A stretch of 64,000 nt of DNA from Gluconacetobacter tumulicola (lineage in GTDB: Bacteria > Pseudomonadota > Alphaproteobacteria > Acetobacterales > Acetobacteraceae): assembly GCF_014174215.1 (NCBI RefSeq), contig NZ_JABEQL010000018.1, positions 1 to 64,000 of the forward strand, written 5' to 3'. Each line of letters starts with the position of its first letter. The stretch's first letter is position 1. Under the pieces are notes generated by a model. It was given only the letters and a program-made list of their open reading frames with translations, was not told the DNA's origin and searched no databases. Of this stretch, positions 52,842 to 61,826 are shown piece by piece. A program made the position numbers and the translations under genes.

Positions 52842-53555
52842 ATGACGCAGACCAGTCCTGGATACAGGGAGATCATGATGCTGAACGGCATGCAGCCGAA
52901 CCACCGTATCCGGATGGATGACGAAGACCCGAACGGTCCCGACATCCCCGAGCCCCAGGGTCCCGAACCGAAGGAACCCGACGACAACAAGACGCTCTCC
53001 TCGCCGGTCAACGAGCTTGAAAGCCGCCTGTTCGACCAGCGCAAGGTGCTGGTCTTCGGCGCGATCAACGACAAGCTGGCGCGCGACGTCACCGGCCGCC
53101 TGCTGGCGCTGGCCGGCGCGTCCGACAAGCCGATCGACGTCTATGTCAACTCGCCCGGCGGCCATGTCGAAAGCGGCGACACGATTCACGACATGATCCG
53201 CTTCGTCGATTCGGTCGCCCCGGTGAACGTGATCGGCACCGGCTGGGTGGCCTCGGCCGGCGCGCTGATCTTCGCCGCCGGCAACCCGCAGCGCCGCTAC
53301 TGCCTGCCCAACACGCGCTTCCTGCTGCACCAGCCGATGGGCGGCGTGCGCGGCCCCGCCACCGATATCGATATCGAAGCGCGGGAAATCGTGAAGATGC
53401 GCGAGCGGCTGAACCGCCTGTTCGCGCGCGAAACCGGCCAGACCTACGAAAAGGTCTGCCGCGACACCGACCGCAATTACTGGATGTCGGCCGAAGAGGC
53501 CATCGCCTACGGCCTGGTGACGCGGATCATCTCCACCATCTCCGACATTCACTGA
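52842..53555 (+). CDS. clpP: ClpP-family protease subunit
   Basis: A 237-residue serine peptidase of the ClpP fold. Core motifs: VFGAINDKLARDVTGRLLAL, NSPGGHVESGDTIHDMI, catalytic Ser in GTGWVASAGALIFAAG, His in FLLHQPMGGV, and Asp in CRDTDRNYWMSAEEA. The Ser context (WVASAG) differs from classical ClpP (ASMAA), so this is a divergent paralogue, and the acidic N-terminus (about 40 residues) is unusual. It works with a Clp ATPase, none of which is nearby. ATG 52875 or 52878 is an alternative start with a strong GGGAG. Confidence 0.85.
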   Translation: MTQTSPGYREIMMLNGMQPNHRIRMDDEDPNGPDIPEPQGPEPKEPDDNKTLSSPVNELESRLFDQRKVLVFGAINDKLARDVTGRLLALAGASDKPIDVYVNSPGGHVESGDTIHDMIRFVDSVAPVNVIGTGWVASAGALIFAAGNPQRRYCLPNTRFLLHQPMGGVRGPATDIDIEAREIVKMRERLNRLFARETGQTYEKVCRDTDRNYWMSAEEAIAYGLVTRIISTISDIH

Positions 53556-53668
53556 TCGCTGGCCCCCCTCCTCCCCCCCATCGCAGGGGGGGCCGCAAGG
53601 TGACGTCCGGTCCGGCCTGATCTCCAGGCCGGGCCGACGTCTGTACTCATTGTGCGAGCTTGCGAAGT

Positions 53669-54661
53669 ATGACGTCTCTCTCCGATATCTATTCCTCCCT
53701 CCCCGAAGCGATCGACCCCAAAGGCGCCGACACGAAAACGGTGGCCGAGGCCGATTTCAACGCCCGCCACTGGTCCAGCCCGGTCCCGGGCCCGCTGAAG
53801 CCCGGCTCGGCCGAGCACAAGCGCGCGGTGGCGGAGATGTTCCGCGACACGTTCAACCCGTACAAGCCCTCGGTCATCGAATGGCCGAAGCTCGACCCCG
53901 AGACGCTGAAGCGCGTGACCTCGCTGCCGATCTGGGACATCGCGGTCCAGACCGAAGGCAAGGCCCGCCTGCGCATGGCCGCCTACGCCCGGATGATCGA
54001 CGACCCGGACATGAAGGACGCCCTGTCGCGCAACGCGTGGGAGGAAAACCGCCACAAGGAGGTCCTGTCCAAGCTGGTCGAGGCCTATGACATCAAGATG
54101 GCGCCCGAGCCGCCCTATATCGAGCCGCGCGACACGGAATGGGCGTATCTCGTCACCGGCTTCTCGGAATGCGTCGACAGTTTCTTCGCCTTCGGCCTGT
54201 TCGCGCTCGCCCAGCGCTCCGGCTTCTTCCCCGCCGAACTGATCGAAACGTTCGAGCCGGTGATGCAGGAGGAATGCCGCCACATCCTGCTGTTCGCCAA
54301 CTGGCTGGCCTGGCACCGCGCCACCATGCCCCTGTGGCAGCGCCCGTGGTTCGAACTGCGGGTCCTCGCCGTCTGGGTGTTCCTGGTCTACGAGCGGATC
54401 GGCCTGGCCACCAGCATCGACGCCGACGGCAACGTCCAGGAACAGGACAATAATTTCACCGTCAGCGGCGCCAAGGACGTGGCGAACGTCGATATCAGCC
54501 TGCGCGACATGATCGATCTCTGCCTCTCGGAGAACGAGCGCCGCTTCTCCGGCTACGATCCGCGCCTGCTGCGGCCGAAGCTGGCACCGAACCTGGCGCG
54601 CTTCCTGCGCCTGTTCCTGCGCCGCCCCTCCGGCGCCCGCGCGCTGGAGACGCCTGCTTGA
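53669..54661 (+). CDS. ferritin-like diiron protein 1
   Basis: The 330-residue protein has two Glu-X-X-His helices typical of ferritin-like diiron carboxylates (NAWEENRHKEVLSKL and PVMQEECRHILLFAN) in a mostly helical core, with additional Glu-containing helices (GFSECVDSFFAFGLF). Similar proteins are annotated only as ferritin-like domain proteins; an oxygenase or metal-storage role is possible. The stop overlaps the start of the next, related gene (TTGA), so they are coupled paralogues. Confidence 0.72.
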   Translation: MTSLSDIYSSLPEAIDPKGADTKTVAEADFNARHWSSPVPGPLKPGSAEHKRAVAEMFRDTFNPYKPSVIEWPKLDPETLKRVTSLPIWDIAVQTEGKARLRMAAYARMIDDPDMKDALSRNAWEENRHKEVLSKLVEAYDIKMAPEPPYIEPRDTEWAYLVTGFSECVDSFFAFGLFALAQRSGFFPAELIETFEPVMQEECRHILLFANWLAWHRATMPLWQRPWFELRVLAVWVFLVYERIGLATSIDADGNVQEQDNNFTVSGAKDVANVDISLRDMIDLCLSENERRFSGYDPRLLRPKLAPNLARFLRLFLRRPSGARALETPA

Positions 54662-55521
54662 GCCGGATCGAAGCCGGGTCGGAAACCCACAAGGACCTGT
54701 TCTGCAGCCAGTTCGTCGCCACGCATCAGGTCTTCGACCCCGAGACCCTGCCCTGGCCCGAACTGACGGACACGGAACTGGCCCGCCTGCGCACCATCCC
54801 GTTCTGGCAGGAGGTGTACCACACCGAACGCCGGGCGGGCGCGATCGTCGATGCCTTCACCCCGCGGATCGCCGACCCGCTGGTGCGCGAGGCCGTGGCC
54901 CTCCAGGGGCTGGAGGAAGCGCGCCACGCGAAGCTGATCCGCACGATGATCGACCGCTACGGCATCGACGCGACGGAACAGCCCCTGGAACGGTTTCCCG
55001 CCGATCTGGAAACCGCCTTCATCGATTTCGGCTTCGGCGAATGCCTCGATGCCTTCCTGGGCTTCGGGGCGTTCAAGAACGCGCGCCAGTCGCAGTTCCT
55101 GCCGGAAAAGCTGTTCGAGATCTTCGACGTGCTGATGTTCGAGGAAACGCGGCACATCGTCTTCTTCATCAACTACATGGCCTGGCGCGAGCGGCGGCGC
55201 GGGCTGGGCCGGGTGCGCCGGGCGCTGAAATCCACCCGCTATTACGGCCGGGCCCTGGGGCGCCTGCTGGCCATGGTCCGACGCGGCCAGCAGCCCAATG
55301 ACGGGCGCGATTTCGCGGTCACCCAGGCCAATGTCTTCCTCGACAGTTTCTCGTTCCGCCAGTTCGTCGAGGATTGCTACCGCGAGAACGCGCGGCGCAT
55401 GCGGGAATTCGACCCGGACCTGATGCAGCCCCGCCTGCTGCCCGCCATGGCCGACCTCGCCCTGCGCGGCATGCGCCTGTGGGACCGAAGCCGCCCGCAC
55501 CTGCGCGCGGACAAGCACTGA
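54658..55521 (+). CDS. ferritin-like diiron protein 2
   Basis: A 287-residue paralogue of the preceding protein: LEEARHAKLIRTMIDRYG and FEETRHIVFFINYMAW carry the diiron Glu/His ligands, and DFGFGECLDAFLGFG aligns with the equivalent helix of gene 1. It starts at TTG 54658, overlapping the stop of gene 1; no better ATG lies near. Tandem coupling suggests a heteromeric diiron enzyme. The product ends with a basic tail. Function unknown. Confidence 0.72.
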   Translation: MSRIEAGSETHKDLFCSQFVATHQVFDPETLPWPELTDTELARLRTIPFWQEVYHTERRAGAIVDAFTPRIADPLVREAVALQGLEEARHAKLIRTMIDRYGIDATEQPLERFPADLETAFIDFGFGECLDAFLGFGAFKNARQSQFLPEKLFEIFDVLMFEETRHIVFFINYMAWRERRRGLGRVRRALKSTRYYGRALGRLLAMVRRGQQPNDGRDFAVTQANVFLDSFSFRQFVEDCYRENARRMREFDPDLMQPRLLPAMADLALRGMRLWDRSRPHLRADKH

Positions 55522-55743
55522 GAGATCCCGCGCGTCCTGCAACAATCGGTTGCAAACCGAAAGAAAAACCCGGCTGTCCGGCATGTTGGGCGGGCCATGC
55601 GAACGCCAGCCCCCCCTGCCGACGCGCCGACCCGCACCGCGCCTGCAACCCGCCGGCAGGGCGCTGGAATCCCGTCCTTTCCCCACGCCTCCGCGCCATT
55701 TTTGCGCTTGCACACTCGCGGAGCGTGGGACAAGAATGGCATC

Positions 55744-55760
55744 AACGATTTTCAATCGTT
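55744..55760. promoter_or_regulatory. inverted repeat before the ABC importer operon
   Basis: AACGATT-TTC-AATCGTT is a perfect 7-bp inverted repeat next to a -10-like TTAATATACATAT, 45 bases before the substrate-binding-protein gene. It is a likely operator. The rest of 55522-55804 shows no gene. Confidence 0.45.
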
Positions 55761-55804
55761 AATATACATATCCGCGCCGCCATCGTCCCCCCAAGGTCAG
55801 TCCA

Positions 55805-56863
55805 ATGTCCGAAACGACCCGTTTCACCCGCCGCGCGCTGCTGGGCACCAGCCTGGCCGCCACGTCGTTTCCCTTCGCGCCGATCGGGGCCAGGGCGGAC
55901 GCGCCCGCGCAGGGCAGCGCCCATTGCAGCGCGGCCGGCACGGCGAGCGTCCCGCCCGTACCCGGCCCCGCCCGCAAGCTGACCATCGCCTGGAACCAGA
56001 ATTCGACCTGCACCGCCGCGATCCCGGTCGCGAAGGAGAAAGGCTTCTTCGCGCGCTACAATCTGGACGTCGATTACGTCAATTTCGCCGGCTCCACCGA
56101 CCAGTTGCTGGAAGCACTGGCCACCGGCAAGGCCGACGGCGCGCCCGGCATGGCCCTGCGCTGGCTGAAGCCGCTGCAGCAGGGGTTCGACGTCAAGCTG
56201 GTCGCCGGCCTGCATGCGGGCTGCATGCACATGCTGGCCCCCAAGGGCGGCCCGGTGAAGCTGGACGACATGCGCGGCAAGACCATCGGCGTGACCGACA
56301 TGGGCGGGCCGGACAAGAATTTCTTCTCCATCCGCCTGAAGGAAGCAGGCGTGGACCCGGAATCCGACGTGCAATGGCGGCAATACCCGGCCGACCTGCT
56401 GGCGGTGGCGCTGCAACGGGGCGACGTGCAGGCCATCACCGGTACCGACCCGGTCTCCTATCTCTACAAGCGCCAGTTCGACCTGGTGGAAATCGACAGC
56501 AACATGAACGGCACGTGGGCGCAGATCGCCTGCTGCGTCATCGGCCTGCGCGGCAGCCTGATCCGCAACGACCCCGCGGTGGCGGCGGCGGTCACGCGCG
56601 CGATCCTGGACGCCGGCGCCTGGGTCGCCTGCAACCCGGACGAAGCCGGGCGCATCTTCAAGCCCTTCGCCGCCCGCGCCAGCGCCGAGGACCTGGCGAA
56701 CATGCTCCGCCTGCAGGGCCATCATCACCAGGTGCTCGGCCCGTCGCTGCATGATGAAATCGTGCGCTATGCCGACGCGCTGAAACAGATCGGCGTGTTC
56801 CGCCCCTCGCTCGACTCCGCGCGCTATGCGGGCAAGGTCACGCAGGACCTGTTCGCCACATGA
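55805..56863 (+). CDS. ABC transporter substrate-binding protein (NitT/TauT type)
   Basis: A 352-residue periplasmic binding protein. The N-terminus has a Tat-like signal, TRFTRRALLGTSLAA, ending near GARADA. The mature part resembles SsuA/TauA/NMT1-like proteins: LTIAWNQNSTCTAAIPVAKEKG, LLEALATGKADGAPGMALR, DMRGKTIGVTDMGGP and YPADLLAVALQRGDVQAI. A likely ligand is an organic anion such as a sulfonate or an aromatic acid, but the ligand cannot be read from sequence. It overlaps the permease gene by ATGA. Confidence 0.85.
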   Translation: MSETTRFTRRALLGTSLAATSFPFAPIGARADAPAQGSAHCSAAGTASVPPVPGPARKLTIAWNQNSTCTAAIPVAKEKGFFARYNLDVDYVNFAGSTDQLLEALATGKADGAPGMALRWLKPLQQGFDVKLVAGLHAGCMHMLAPKGGPVKLDDMRGKTIGVTDMGGPDKNFFSIRLKEAGVDPESDVQWRQYPADLLAVALQRGDVQAITGTDPVSYLYKRQFDLVEIDSNMNGTWAQIACCVIGLRGSLIRNDPAVAAAVTRAILDAGAWVACNPDEAGRIFKPFAARASAEDLANMLRLQGHHHQVLGPSLHDEIVRYADALKQIGVFRPSLDSARYAGKVTQDLFAT

Positions 56864-57846
56864 GTGCGTCGGACACACGAGCCCCGCCCGTGCGCGCGAC
56901 CGGCCAGACGGCGACGAAGGCCGGCCCCCGCCGCACACTGCTGCCCTGGGCCGCCGGGCCGGCCTGGTTCCTGGCGGCGCTGGTCACCTGGCGTTGGCCC
57001 GACGCCGACGATTTTCCCGATACCAGCCAGCTTGCCGCCCTGTTCCTGGCCGTCGGGCTGGGCCTGACGGCCGCGGCAGCCCTGCGCCGCCTGTCCGCGC
57101 GTGCCCCCTGGGCCATCGCGCTGGGGCTGGGCTTCGCGGCGTGGGAGATCGCACAGGCCAAGCTGCTGTGGCTGCCGCGCCCCTTCTTCGGCACGCCGCA
57201 GGACCTGCTGGACGTGTTCCTGACCGACTGGAAACGCCTGGGCGACAGCCTGCTGCACTCGCTCGGCCTGCTGGCGGTGGGGTACGGTATCGGCGCGGTG
57301 CTGGGCGTGGCCGTCGGTGTCGGGCTGGGGCGCTCGCCGCGGTTCCGCTACTGGGTCCGGCCGCTGATCCGCCTGGTCGGCCCGCTGCCGCCGGTGGCGT
57401 TGCTGCCGCTGGCCTTCGTGCTGATCCCTTCCGGCCGGCTGGCCAGCGAGGCCCTGCTGGCGCTGGCGGCAGGCTTTCCCACCACCATCCTCACCTGGTC
57501 GGGCGTCGCCGCCGTCGATCCCGCCTATTACGATGTCGCCCGCACCATGGGGGCGCGCAACCGCTTCCTGGTGCTGCGCGTCGCCCTGCCCGCCGCGATG
57601 CCGCAGATCTTCGTCGGCCTGTTCATGGGGCTGGGCGTGTCCTTCGCCACCCTGGTGGTGGCCGAAATGCTGGGCGTGAAATCGGGCCTCGGCTTCTACA
57701 TGCAATGGGCCCAGGGCTGGGCGGCCTATCCCAACATGTATGCGGCGCTGCTGATGATGTCGCTGATGTGCACGGGACTGGTCACGCTGTTATTCAAGGT
57801 ACGCGACCGCGTCCTCTCCTGGCAGAAGGACGGGCTGAAATGGTGA
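56860..57846 (+). CDS. ABC transporter permease (NitT/TauT type)
   Basis: A 328-residue inner-membrane protein with an N-terminal extra helix region and the standard permease core: LGVAVGVGLGRSPRFRYWV, the coupling EAA loop ARTMGARNRFLVLRVALPAAMPQIF, and GLGVSFATLVVAEMLG. It forms the channel for the binding protein encoded upstream and uses the ATPase encoded downstream, whose start overlaps its stop. Confidence 0.88.
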   Translation: MSASDTRAPPVRATGQTATKAGPRRTLLPWAAGPAWFLAALVTWRWPDADDFPDTSQLAALFLAVGLGLTAAAALRRLSARAPWAIALGLGFAAWEIAQAKLLWLPRPFFGTPQDLLDVFLTDWKRLGDSLLHSLGLLAVGYGIGAVLGVAVGVGLGRSPRFRYWVRPLIRLVGPLPPVALLPLAFVLIPSGRLASEALLALAAGFPTTILTWSGVAAVDPAYYDVARTMGARNRFLVLRVALPAAMPQIFVGLFMGLGVSFATLVVAEMLGVKSGLGFYMQWAQGWAAYPNMYAALLMMSLMCTGLVTLLFKVRDRVLSWQKDGLKW

Positions 57847-58601
57847 CCAACCGCCCCCTCGGGCTGCAACTCACGCATATCGACCATGGCTACACGATCG
57901 GCGGCACCTTCACCCCGGTTCTCGACGATATCAGCCTCACCATCGCGCCGGGCGAATTCGTCGCCCTGCTCGGCCCCTCGGGCTGCGGCAAATCCACCCT
58001 GCTGCGCCTGATCGCGGGCTTGGAACCCCCGCATGGCGGCGCGATCCTGGCCGAAGGCACCCCCATCACCGGCCCGGGCCCCGACCGGATCGTGATGTTC
58101 CAGGACCCGACCCTCTATCCGTGGCGCACCGTGCGCGGCAACGTGGCCCTGGGCCACGACATTGCCGGCCGCAAGGACCCGGCATCGGTCGAGGCCGCGA
58201 TCGAACTGGTCGGGCTGAAGGGTTTCGAACGCGCCTGGCCGCACCAGCTTTCCGGCGGCATGGCCCAGCGCGCCGCCCTGGCCCGCGCCCTGGTCAACGA
58301 CCCGCGCCTGCTGATCCTGGACGAACCGCTGGGCAAGCTGGACAGCCTGACGCGGCTGACGATGCAGACCGAACTGCACCGCCTGTGGCAGGATCGCGGC
58401 TTCACCGCCATCATGGTCACCCACGATGTCGAGGAAGCCCTGCTGCTGGCCACCCGGATCATCGTCTTCAGCCCCCGCCCCGCCCGCATCATCGGCGATC
58501 TGCCAATCGACCTTCCCCCCCATCGCCACCGCGACGACCCGCGCCTGCTGGACCTGCGCAAGAACATCCTGGTCCAGCTCGGACACAGCGCGGACTGGTA
58601 A
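57840..58601 (+). CDS. ABC transporter ATP-binding protein (NitT/TauT type)
   Basis: A 253-residue ATPase: Walker [18 protein letters not shown]-loop [12 protein letters not shown], signature [15 protein letters not shown], Walker [14 protein letters not shown] and the switch His in [16 protein letters not shown]. It energises uptake by the two preceding gene products. The ATG at 57840 overlaps the permease stop. The operon ends here; a short GGCTCCG tandem repeat follows. Confidence 0.92.
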   Translation: MVTNRPLGLQLTHIDHGYTIGGTFTPVLDDISLTIAPGEFVALLGPSGCGKSTLLRLIAGLEPPHGGAILAEGTPITGPGPDRIVMFQDPTLYPWRTVRGNVALGHDIAGRKDPASVEAAIELVGLKGFERAWPHQLSGGMAQRAALARALVNDPRLLILDEPLGKLDSLTRLTMQTELHRLWQDRGFTAIMVTHDVEEALLLATRIIVFSPRPARIIGDLPIDLPPHRHRDDPRLLDLRKNILVQLGHSADW

Positions 58602-58622
58602 ACGGCACCGGCACGGCGCCCA

Positions 58623-58650
58623 GGCTCCGGGCTCCGGGCTCCGGGCTCCG
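58623..58650. repeat. four tandem copies of GGCTCCG
   Basis: Four exact 7-base units lie 22 bases past the ABC operon stop. They are short enough to expand or shrink by slippage, with no coding consequence visible. Confidence 0.8.
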
Positions 58651-58816
58651 GGTCACGATCCTCGCCCATGACGACCGCATTGCCTCGGTGCCCTGCGGAT
58701 GACGCTAATATCCTGACGAATTCACGCCCTTCCCGCGCCCGATGAAGCGATAATTTCGACCGCGACACCGGGTCGCGCGCGGCGAAGCCACGCCGCAGAC
58801 GAAGGACGCTGGAAAA

Positions 58817-59509
58817 ATGATCAAGAAACTCGGCGCCGAATTCTTCGGTACATTCTGGCTCGTCTTCGGCGGCTGCGGCGCAGCCGTCCTCGATGCGGCC
58901 TTTCCGCAACTCGGGATCGGTTTCGGGGGCGTCGCTCTCGCCTTCGGCCTGACCGTCCTGACCATGGCCTTTGCCGTCGGCGGCATTTCCGGCGGCCATT
59001 TCAACCCGGCCGTCTCGCTCGGCGTCGCCGCCGCCGGCCGCCTGCCGTGGAACGCGCTCGGCCCCTACTGGGCCGCCCAGGTGCTGGGCGGCCTGCTGGC
59101 GGCCAGCCTGTTATACCTCATCGCCTCCGGCAAACCGGATTTCGTGGCGGGCGGCTTCGCCTCCAACGGCTACGGCGCCCTCTCGCCCGGACATTACGGG
59201 CTTCTCTCCGGATTCCTGATCGAGACGATCCTGACGGCGGGATTCCTGGTCGTGATCCTGGGCGCAACCTCCCGCACCGCACCGGCGGGGTTCGGCCCGC
59301 TGGCGATCGGGCTCGCACTGACCCTGATCCATCTCGTCTCGATCCCCGTCACGAACACGTCGGTCAATCCGGCCCGTTCCACGGCGGTCGCGTTCTTCGC
59401 GCAGACGGCAGCGCCGGGGCAGCTCTGGCTGTTCTGGACAGCCCCGCTCATCGGCGCCCTGCTCGGCGCCTTCATCTGGAAATACCTGATCGCAACATCG
59501 GAATCATGA
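58817..59509 (+). CDS. aqpZ: aquaporin Z
   Basis: A 230-residue six-helix water channel with both Asn-Pro-Ala boxes ([16 protein letters not shown] and [13 protein letters not shown]), the AqpZ-like start [22 protein letters not shown], and the selectivity-filter Arg after the second NPA. His in [16 protein letters not shown] fits a water-specific channel. It equilibrates water across the inner membrane. It is monocistronic, converging on the nic cluster. Confidence 0.95.
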   Translation: MIKKLGAEFFGTFWLVFGGCGAAVLDAAFPQLGIGFGGVALAFGLTVLTMAFAVGGISGGHFNPAVSLGVAAAGRLPWNALGPYWAAQVLGGLLAASLLYLIASGKPDFVAGGFASNGYGALSPGHYGLLSGFLIETILTAGFLVVILGATSRTAPAGFGPLAIGLALTLIHLVSIPVTNTSVNPARSTAVAFFAQTAAPGQLWLFWTAPLIGALLGAFIWKYLIATSES

Positions 59510-59571
59510 CGGAAACCCGGTCAGGGCGGCATGGAGGAAGGCGTATCCGACATGCCCGGCTCGGGAGCCGT

Positions 59572-60033
59572 TCACTCCCCGGCCAGCTTCTTCAACACCT
59601 GGATGGCCGCAATCCGCTCGCACGCATCCAGCGGCACCAGCGTCAGTTCGGTAATCCGCGCCGCCACCGGCAGGTCGCGTTTCACCAGTTCCTCACCCTG
59701 CTTCGTCAGGGACGCCAGACGCTGGCGCCGGTCCGATGCGTTATGTTCCACCACCACCAGATCGCGCTCGCCCAGTCGGGCGACGATCCCGCGCAGGGTC
59801 GCAAGATCGATCGCCGTCAACTGGCTGATCCGCGTCAGCGCCACCGTGCCGGCCTCGTGGATCGTGACCATCACCGCGAACTGCACCGCCGTCAGCCCGT
59901 CCTCTCCCATCGTCTGCTGGAAGATCGCGGTATGGCGCTGATAGGCCTTGCGCAGCAGATGGCCGATCTGCTCGCCGAGCACATAATCGGGAGGCGCCAC
60001 CGCCTGCTCCGCCGCTTTTTTCCGTCCCGCCAT
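59572..60033 (-). CDS. MarR regulator of the nic operon (NicR-like)
   Basis: A 153-residue winged-HTH protein: LTAVQFAVMVTIHEAG, the recognition region LTAIDLATLRGIVARLGERDLV, and the wing NASDRRQRLASLTKQGEELV. In Pseudomonas putida the MarR protein NicR represses nic genes and is released by 6-hydroxynicotinate. The position at the end of the nicX-F-E-D order makes a NicR role likely here, but that is inference. The start at 60033 is preferred; the longer reading to 60138 overlaps nicD in an unlikely N-terminus. Confidence 0.75.
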   Translation of the reverse strand: MAGRKKAAEQAVAPPDYVLGEQIGHLLRKAYQRHTAIFQQTMGEDGLTAVQFAVMVTIHEAGTVALTRISQLTAIDLATLRGIVARLGERDLVVVEHNASDRRQRLASLTKQGEELVKRDLPVAARITELTLVPLDACERIAAIQVLKKLAGE

Positions 60034-60080
60034 CAGCCGCCACACGCCATGATCGCCGTCCCTTCCGTCAGAACGCTTGT

Positions 60081-60887
60081 TTACGACGCGGCCAGAAAGC
60101 CATCCACCGCCGCGCAGAACCCGTCCAGATTGTCCCACGGAATCATATGTCCCGCATCGGGCACGTGGGCCATACGGATCGTCGGCAGCAATGTCCGGAT
60201 TTCCTCCCCGTCCTCGGGCAGGATCACGCCGTCACGCGTCGCGACCATCAGCAGGGCCGGCGGCGTGAGGTGCGGCAGGTCCTGGTGGATGTCCTCGGTG
60301 TGGAATTTCTCGAACGTCACGCGCGTCGCCAACTCGTCGCAGGTATGCAGCCATTCGGCGCGCAGGCGAAGCTGTTCCTCGGTCCAGGTCGGGCAGAAAC
60401 GGCGCATCGCCTCGGAATCCATGCCCCGCCGCGCGGCGCGGATCGAATCGACATACCATTCCAGCTTCGCCGGATAGGCCCGCCGCCCCGGCCCGCTGAC
60501 CGGCGGATCGACCAGCACCAGCGCGCCAATCCCCCGCGCATCGCGCCGCGCCAGACGGATGGCGATCCGCGCCCCCATCGAATGGCCCAGCACCACGCAG
60601 CCTTCCAGGCCCAGCGCATCGATCAGCCCGCGCACATCGTCAGCATAGCTGTCCAGATCGTAGTCCAGATCCGGCCCGGTTTCCGACAGGCCGCGCCCGC
60701 GCACATCCAGCACATACACGTCATGCGTCGCCGCCAGGCGCTCGGCCACGAACCCCCAGGTGATGGCTGGGCTGGTAATGCCCGGCACCAGCACCAGCGG
60801 CACGCCCTGCCCGCCGTAGCGCAGGTAATGCTGGCGGATTCCATTGGCATGCACATGCGCGCCGTAGAGGAAACTTGTCTCGGTCAT
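60081..60887 (-). CDS. nicD: N-formylmaleamate deformylase
   Basis: A 268-residue alpha/beta hydrolase. The nucleophile Ser103 lies in VLGHSMGARIAIRL, Asp127 in ALVLVDPPVSG and His247 in VPDAGHMIPWDN. The order and spacing match the triad reported for P. putida NicD (Ser101, Asp125, His245), shifted by two. It removes formate from N-formylmaleamic acid to give maleamate in nicotinate breakdown. The ATG at 60887 has AAGGA. The gene is separated from nicE by a dispersed repeat instead of the usual tight spacing. Confidence 0.86.
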   Translation of the reverse strand: MTETSFLYGAHVHANGIRQHYLRYGGQGVPLVLVPGITSPAITWGFVAERLAATHDVYVLDVRGRGLSETGPDLDYDLDSYADDVRGLIDALGLEGCVVLGHSMGARIAIRLARRDARGIGALVLVDPPVSGPGRRAYPAKLEWYVDSIRAARRGMDSEAMRRFCPTWTEEQLRLRAEWLHTCDELATRVTFEKFHTEDIHQDLPHLTPPALLMVATRDGVILPEDGEEIRTLLPTIRMAHVPDAGHMIPWDNLDGFCAAVDGFLAAS

Positions 60888-60916
60888 CACGGCTTTCCTT
60901 CTGTCGTGGAATCAGG

Positions 60917-61044
60917 ATTCTTCTTTTTCTGAAGAAAAAGAAGCAAAAAGACTTTTATTCGTTCAGGAGCCTCGGAACACGCACGCACAAGGCTCCTGAA
61001 CAGATCAGAAGTTTTTGGTTCTTTTTTTCAAAAAAGAACAGAAA
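60917..61044. repeat. dispersed A/T hairpin repeat, copy 3, inside the nic operon
   Basis: It starts with TTCTTTTTCTGAAGAAAAAG (hairpin), continues with AAAAAGACTTTTATTCGTTC, a palindromic centre with CAGGAGCC and GGCTCCTG, and ends with GAACAGATCAGAAG and the conserved T-run/A-run hairpin. The order is the same as in copy 2. It fills the whole gap between nicE and nicD and would be transcribed in both orientations of interest. Confidence 0.85.
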
Positions 61045-61048
61045 CGCT

Positions 61049-61801
61049 TCAATAAGCGCCCGACAGCAACGCCCCGCCACCGGGCGCGATCCGTTCCAGC
61101 TCCAGCGCCCGCAGCATGGCATGGGTCGTGGCGATCGCCGCCGACAGCACCGGCTTGCCGGTCAGGGCCTCCACCTTCGGCACCACGGGCAGCGAGGGCA
61201 TCTGCACACAGGCCGAAAGCACGATGGCATCGGCATCCTTGTAGTTCAGACCGGCGACGATGCCCGGAAGATTCTGCGGATCATGCGCCGCCACGTCCAG
61301 ATTGTCGGGAATCTCCAGCGCCACATGGTCGATCACCTCATAGCCCTCGCTGGCCAGGTAATCGATCACCAGCCGGGTCAGCGGCTTCATGTAGGGCGCG
61401 ACGACCACAATGCGGCGCGCGCCGAGCGTGGCCAGACCATCGACCAGCGCGCCGGCACTGGTCACCACCGGGGCCGGCGCGCCGTTCTCCACCGTGCGGC
61501 CATGCAGCCGCGCCTCCGACACGCGGTGATAGCCCACGCCCATCGACATGGTGGCCACCAGGCAGGCATAGCCCAGCACGTCGACGCGCGCGTCGCTGAG
61601 CTCCAGCGCGCACCGGTCGGACTGCGCGTCCATCGCCGACAATTCGTCCTTGCTGACCGTCTTCATGCGCATGCGGCTGGAATGGAACAGAAACCGCTCC
61701 GGCCGGATCAACTGCCGGGCCGCCAGCAAGGCCGGGATTTCGGTTTCCATCGTGATGTTGGAACTCGGGACGATCTGCCCGATCCTATAAAGCGATTTCA
61801 T
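61049..61801 (-). CDS. nicE: maleate cis-trans isomerase
   Basis: A 250-residue Asp/Glu-racemase-fold enzyme: RIGQIVPSSNITMETEIPAL (start typical of maleate isomerase), the first catalytic Cys80 in GYACLVATMSMG, and the second at Cys198 in DAIVLSACVQMPSLP. It converts maleate to fumarate, the last step before the TCA cycle. The ATG at 61801 has AGGA upstream and puts the first Cys at residue 80; the apparent start two codons earlier is a TTG. It is 25 bases after nicF. Confidence 0.88.
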   Translation of the reverse strand: MKSLYRIGQIVPSSNITMETEIPALLAARQLIRPERFLFHSSRMRMKTVSKDELSAMDAQSDRCALELSDARVDVLGYACLVATMSMGVGYHRVSEARLHGRTVENGAPAPVVTSAGALVDGLATLGARRIVVVAPYMKPLTRLVIDYLASEGYEVIDHVALEIPDNLDVAAHDPQNLPGIVAGLNYKDADAIVLSACVQMPSLPVVPKVEALTGKPVLSAAIATTHAMLRALELERIAPGGGALLSGAY

Positions 61802-61826
61802 GAACAAATCCTGCGTGGAAGGGAAG

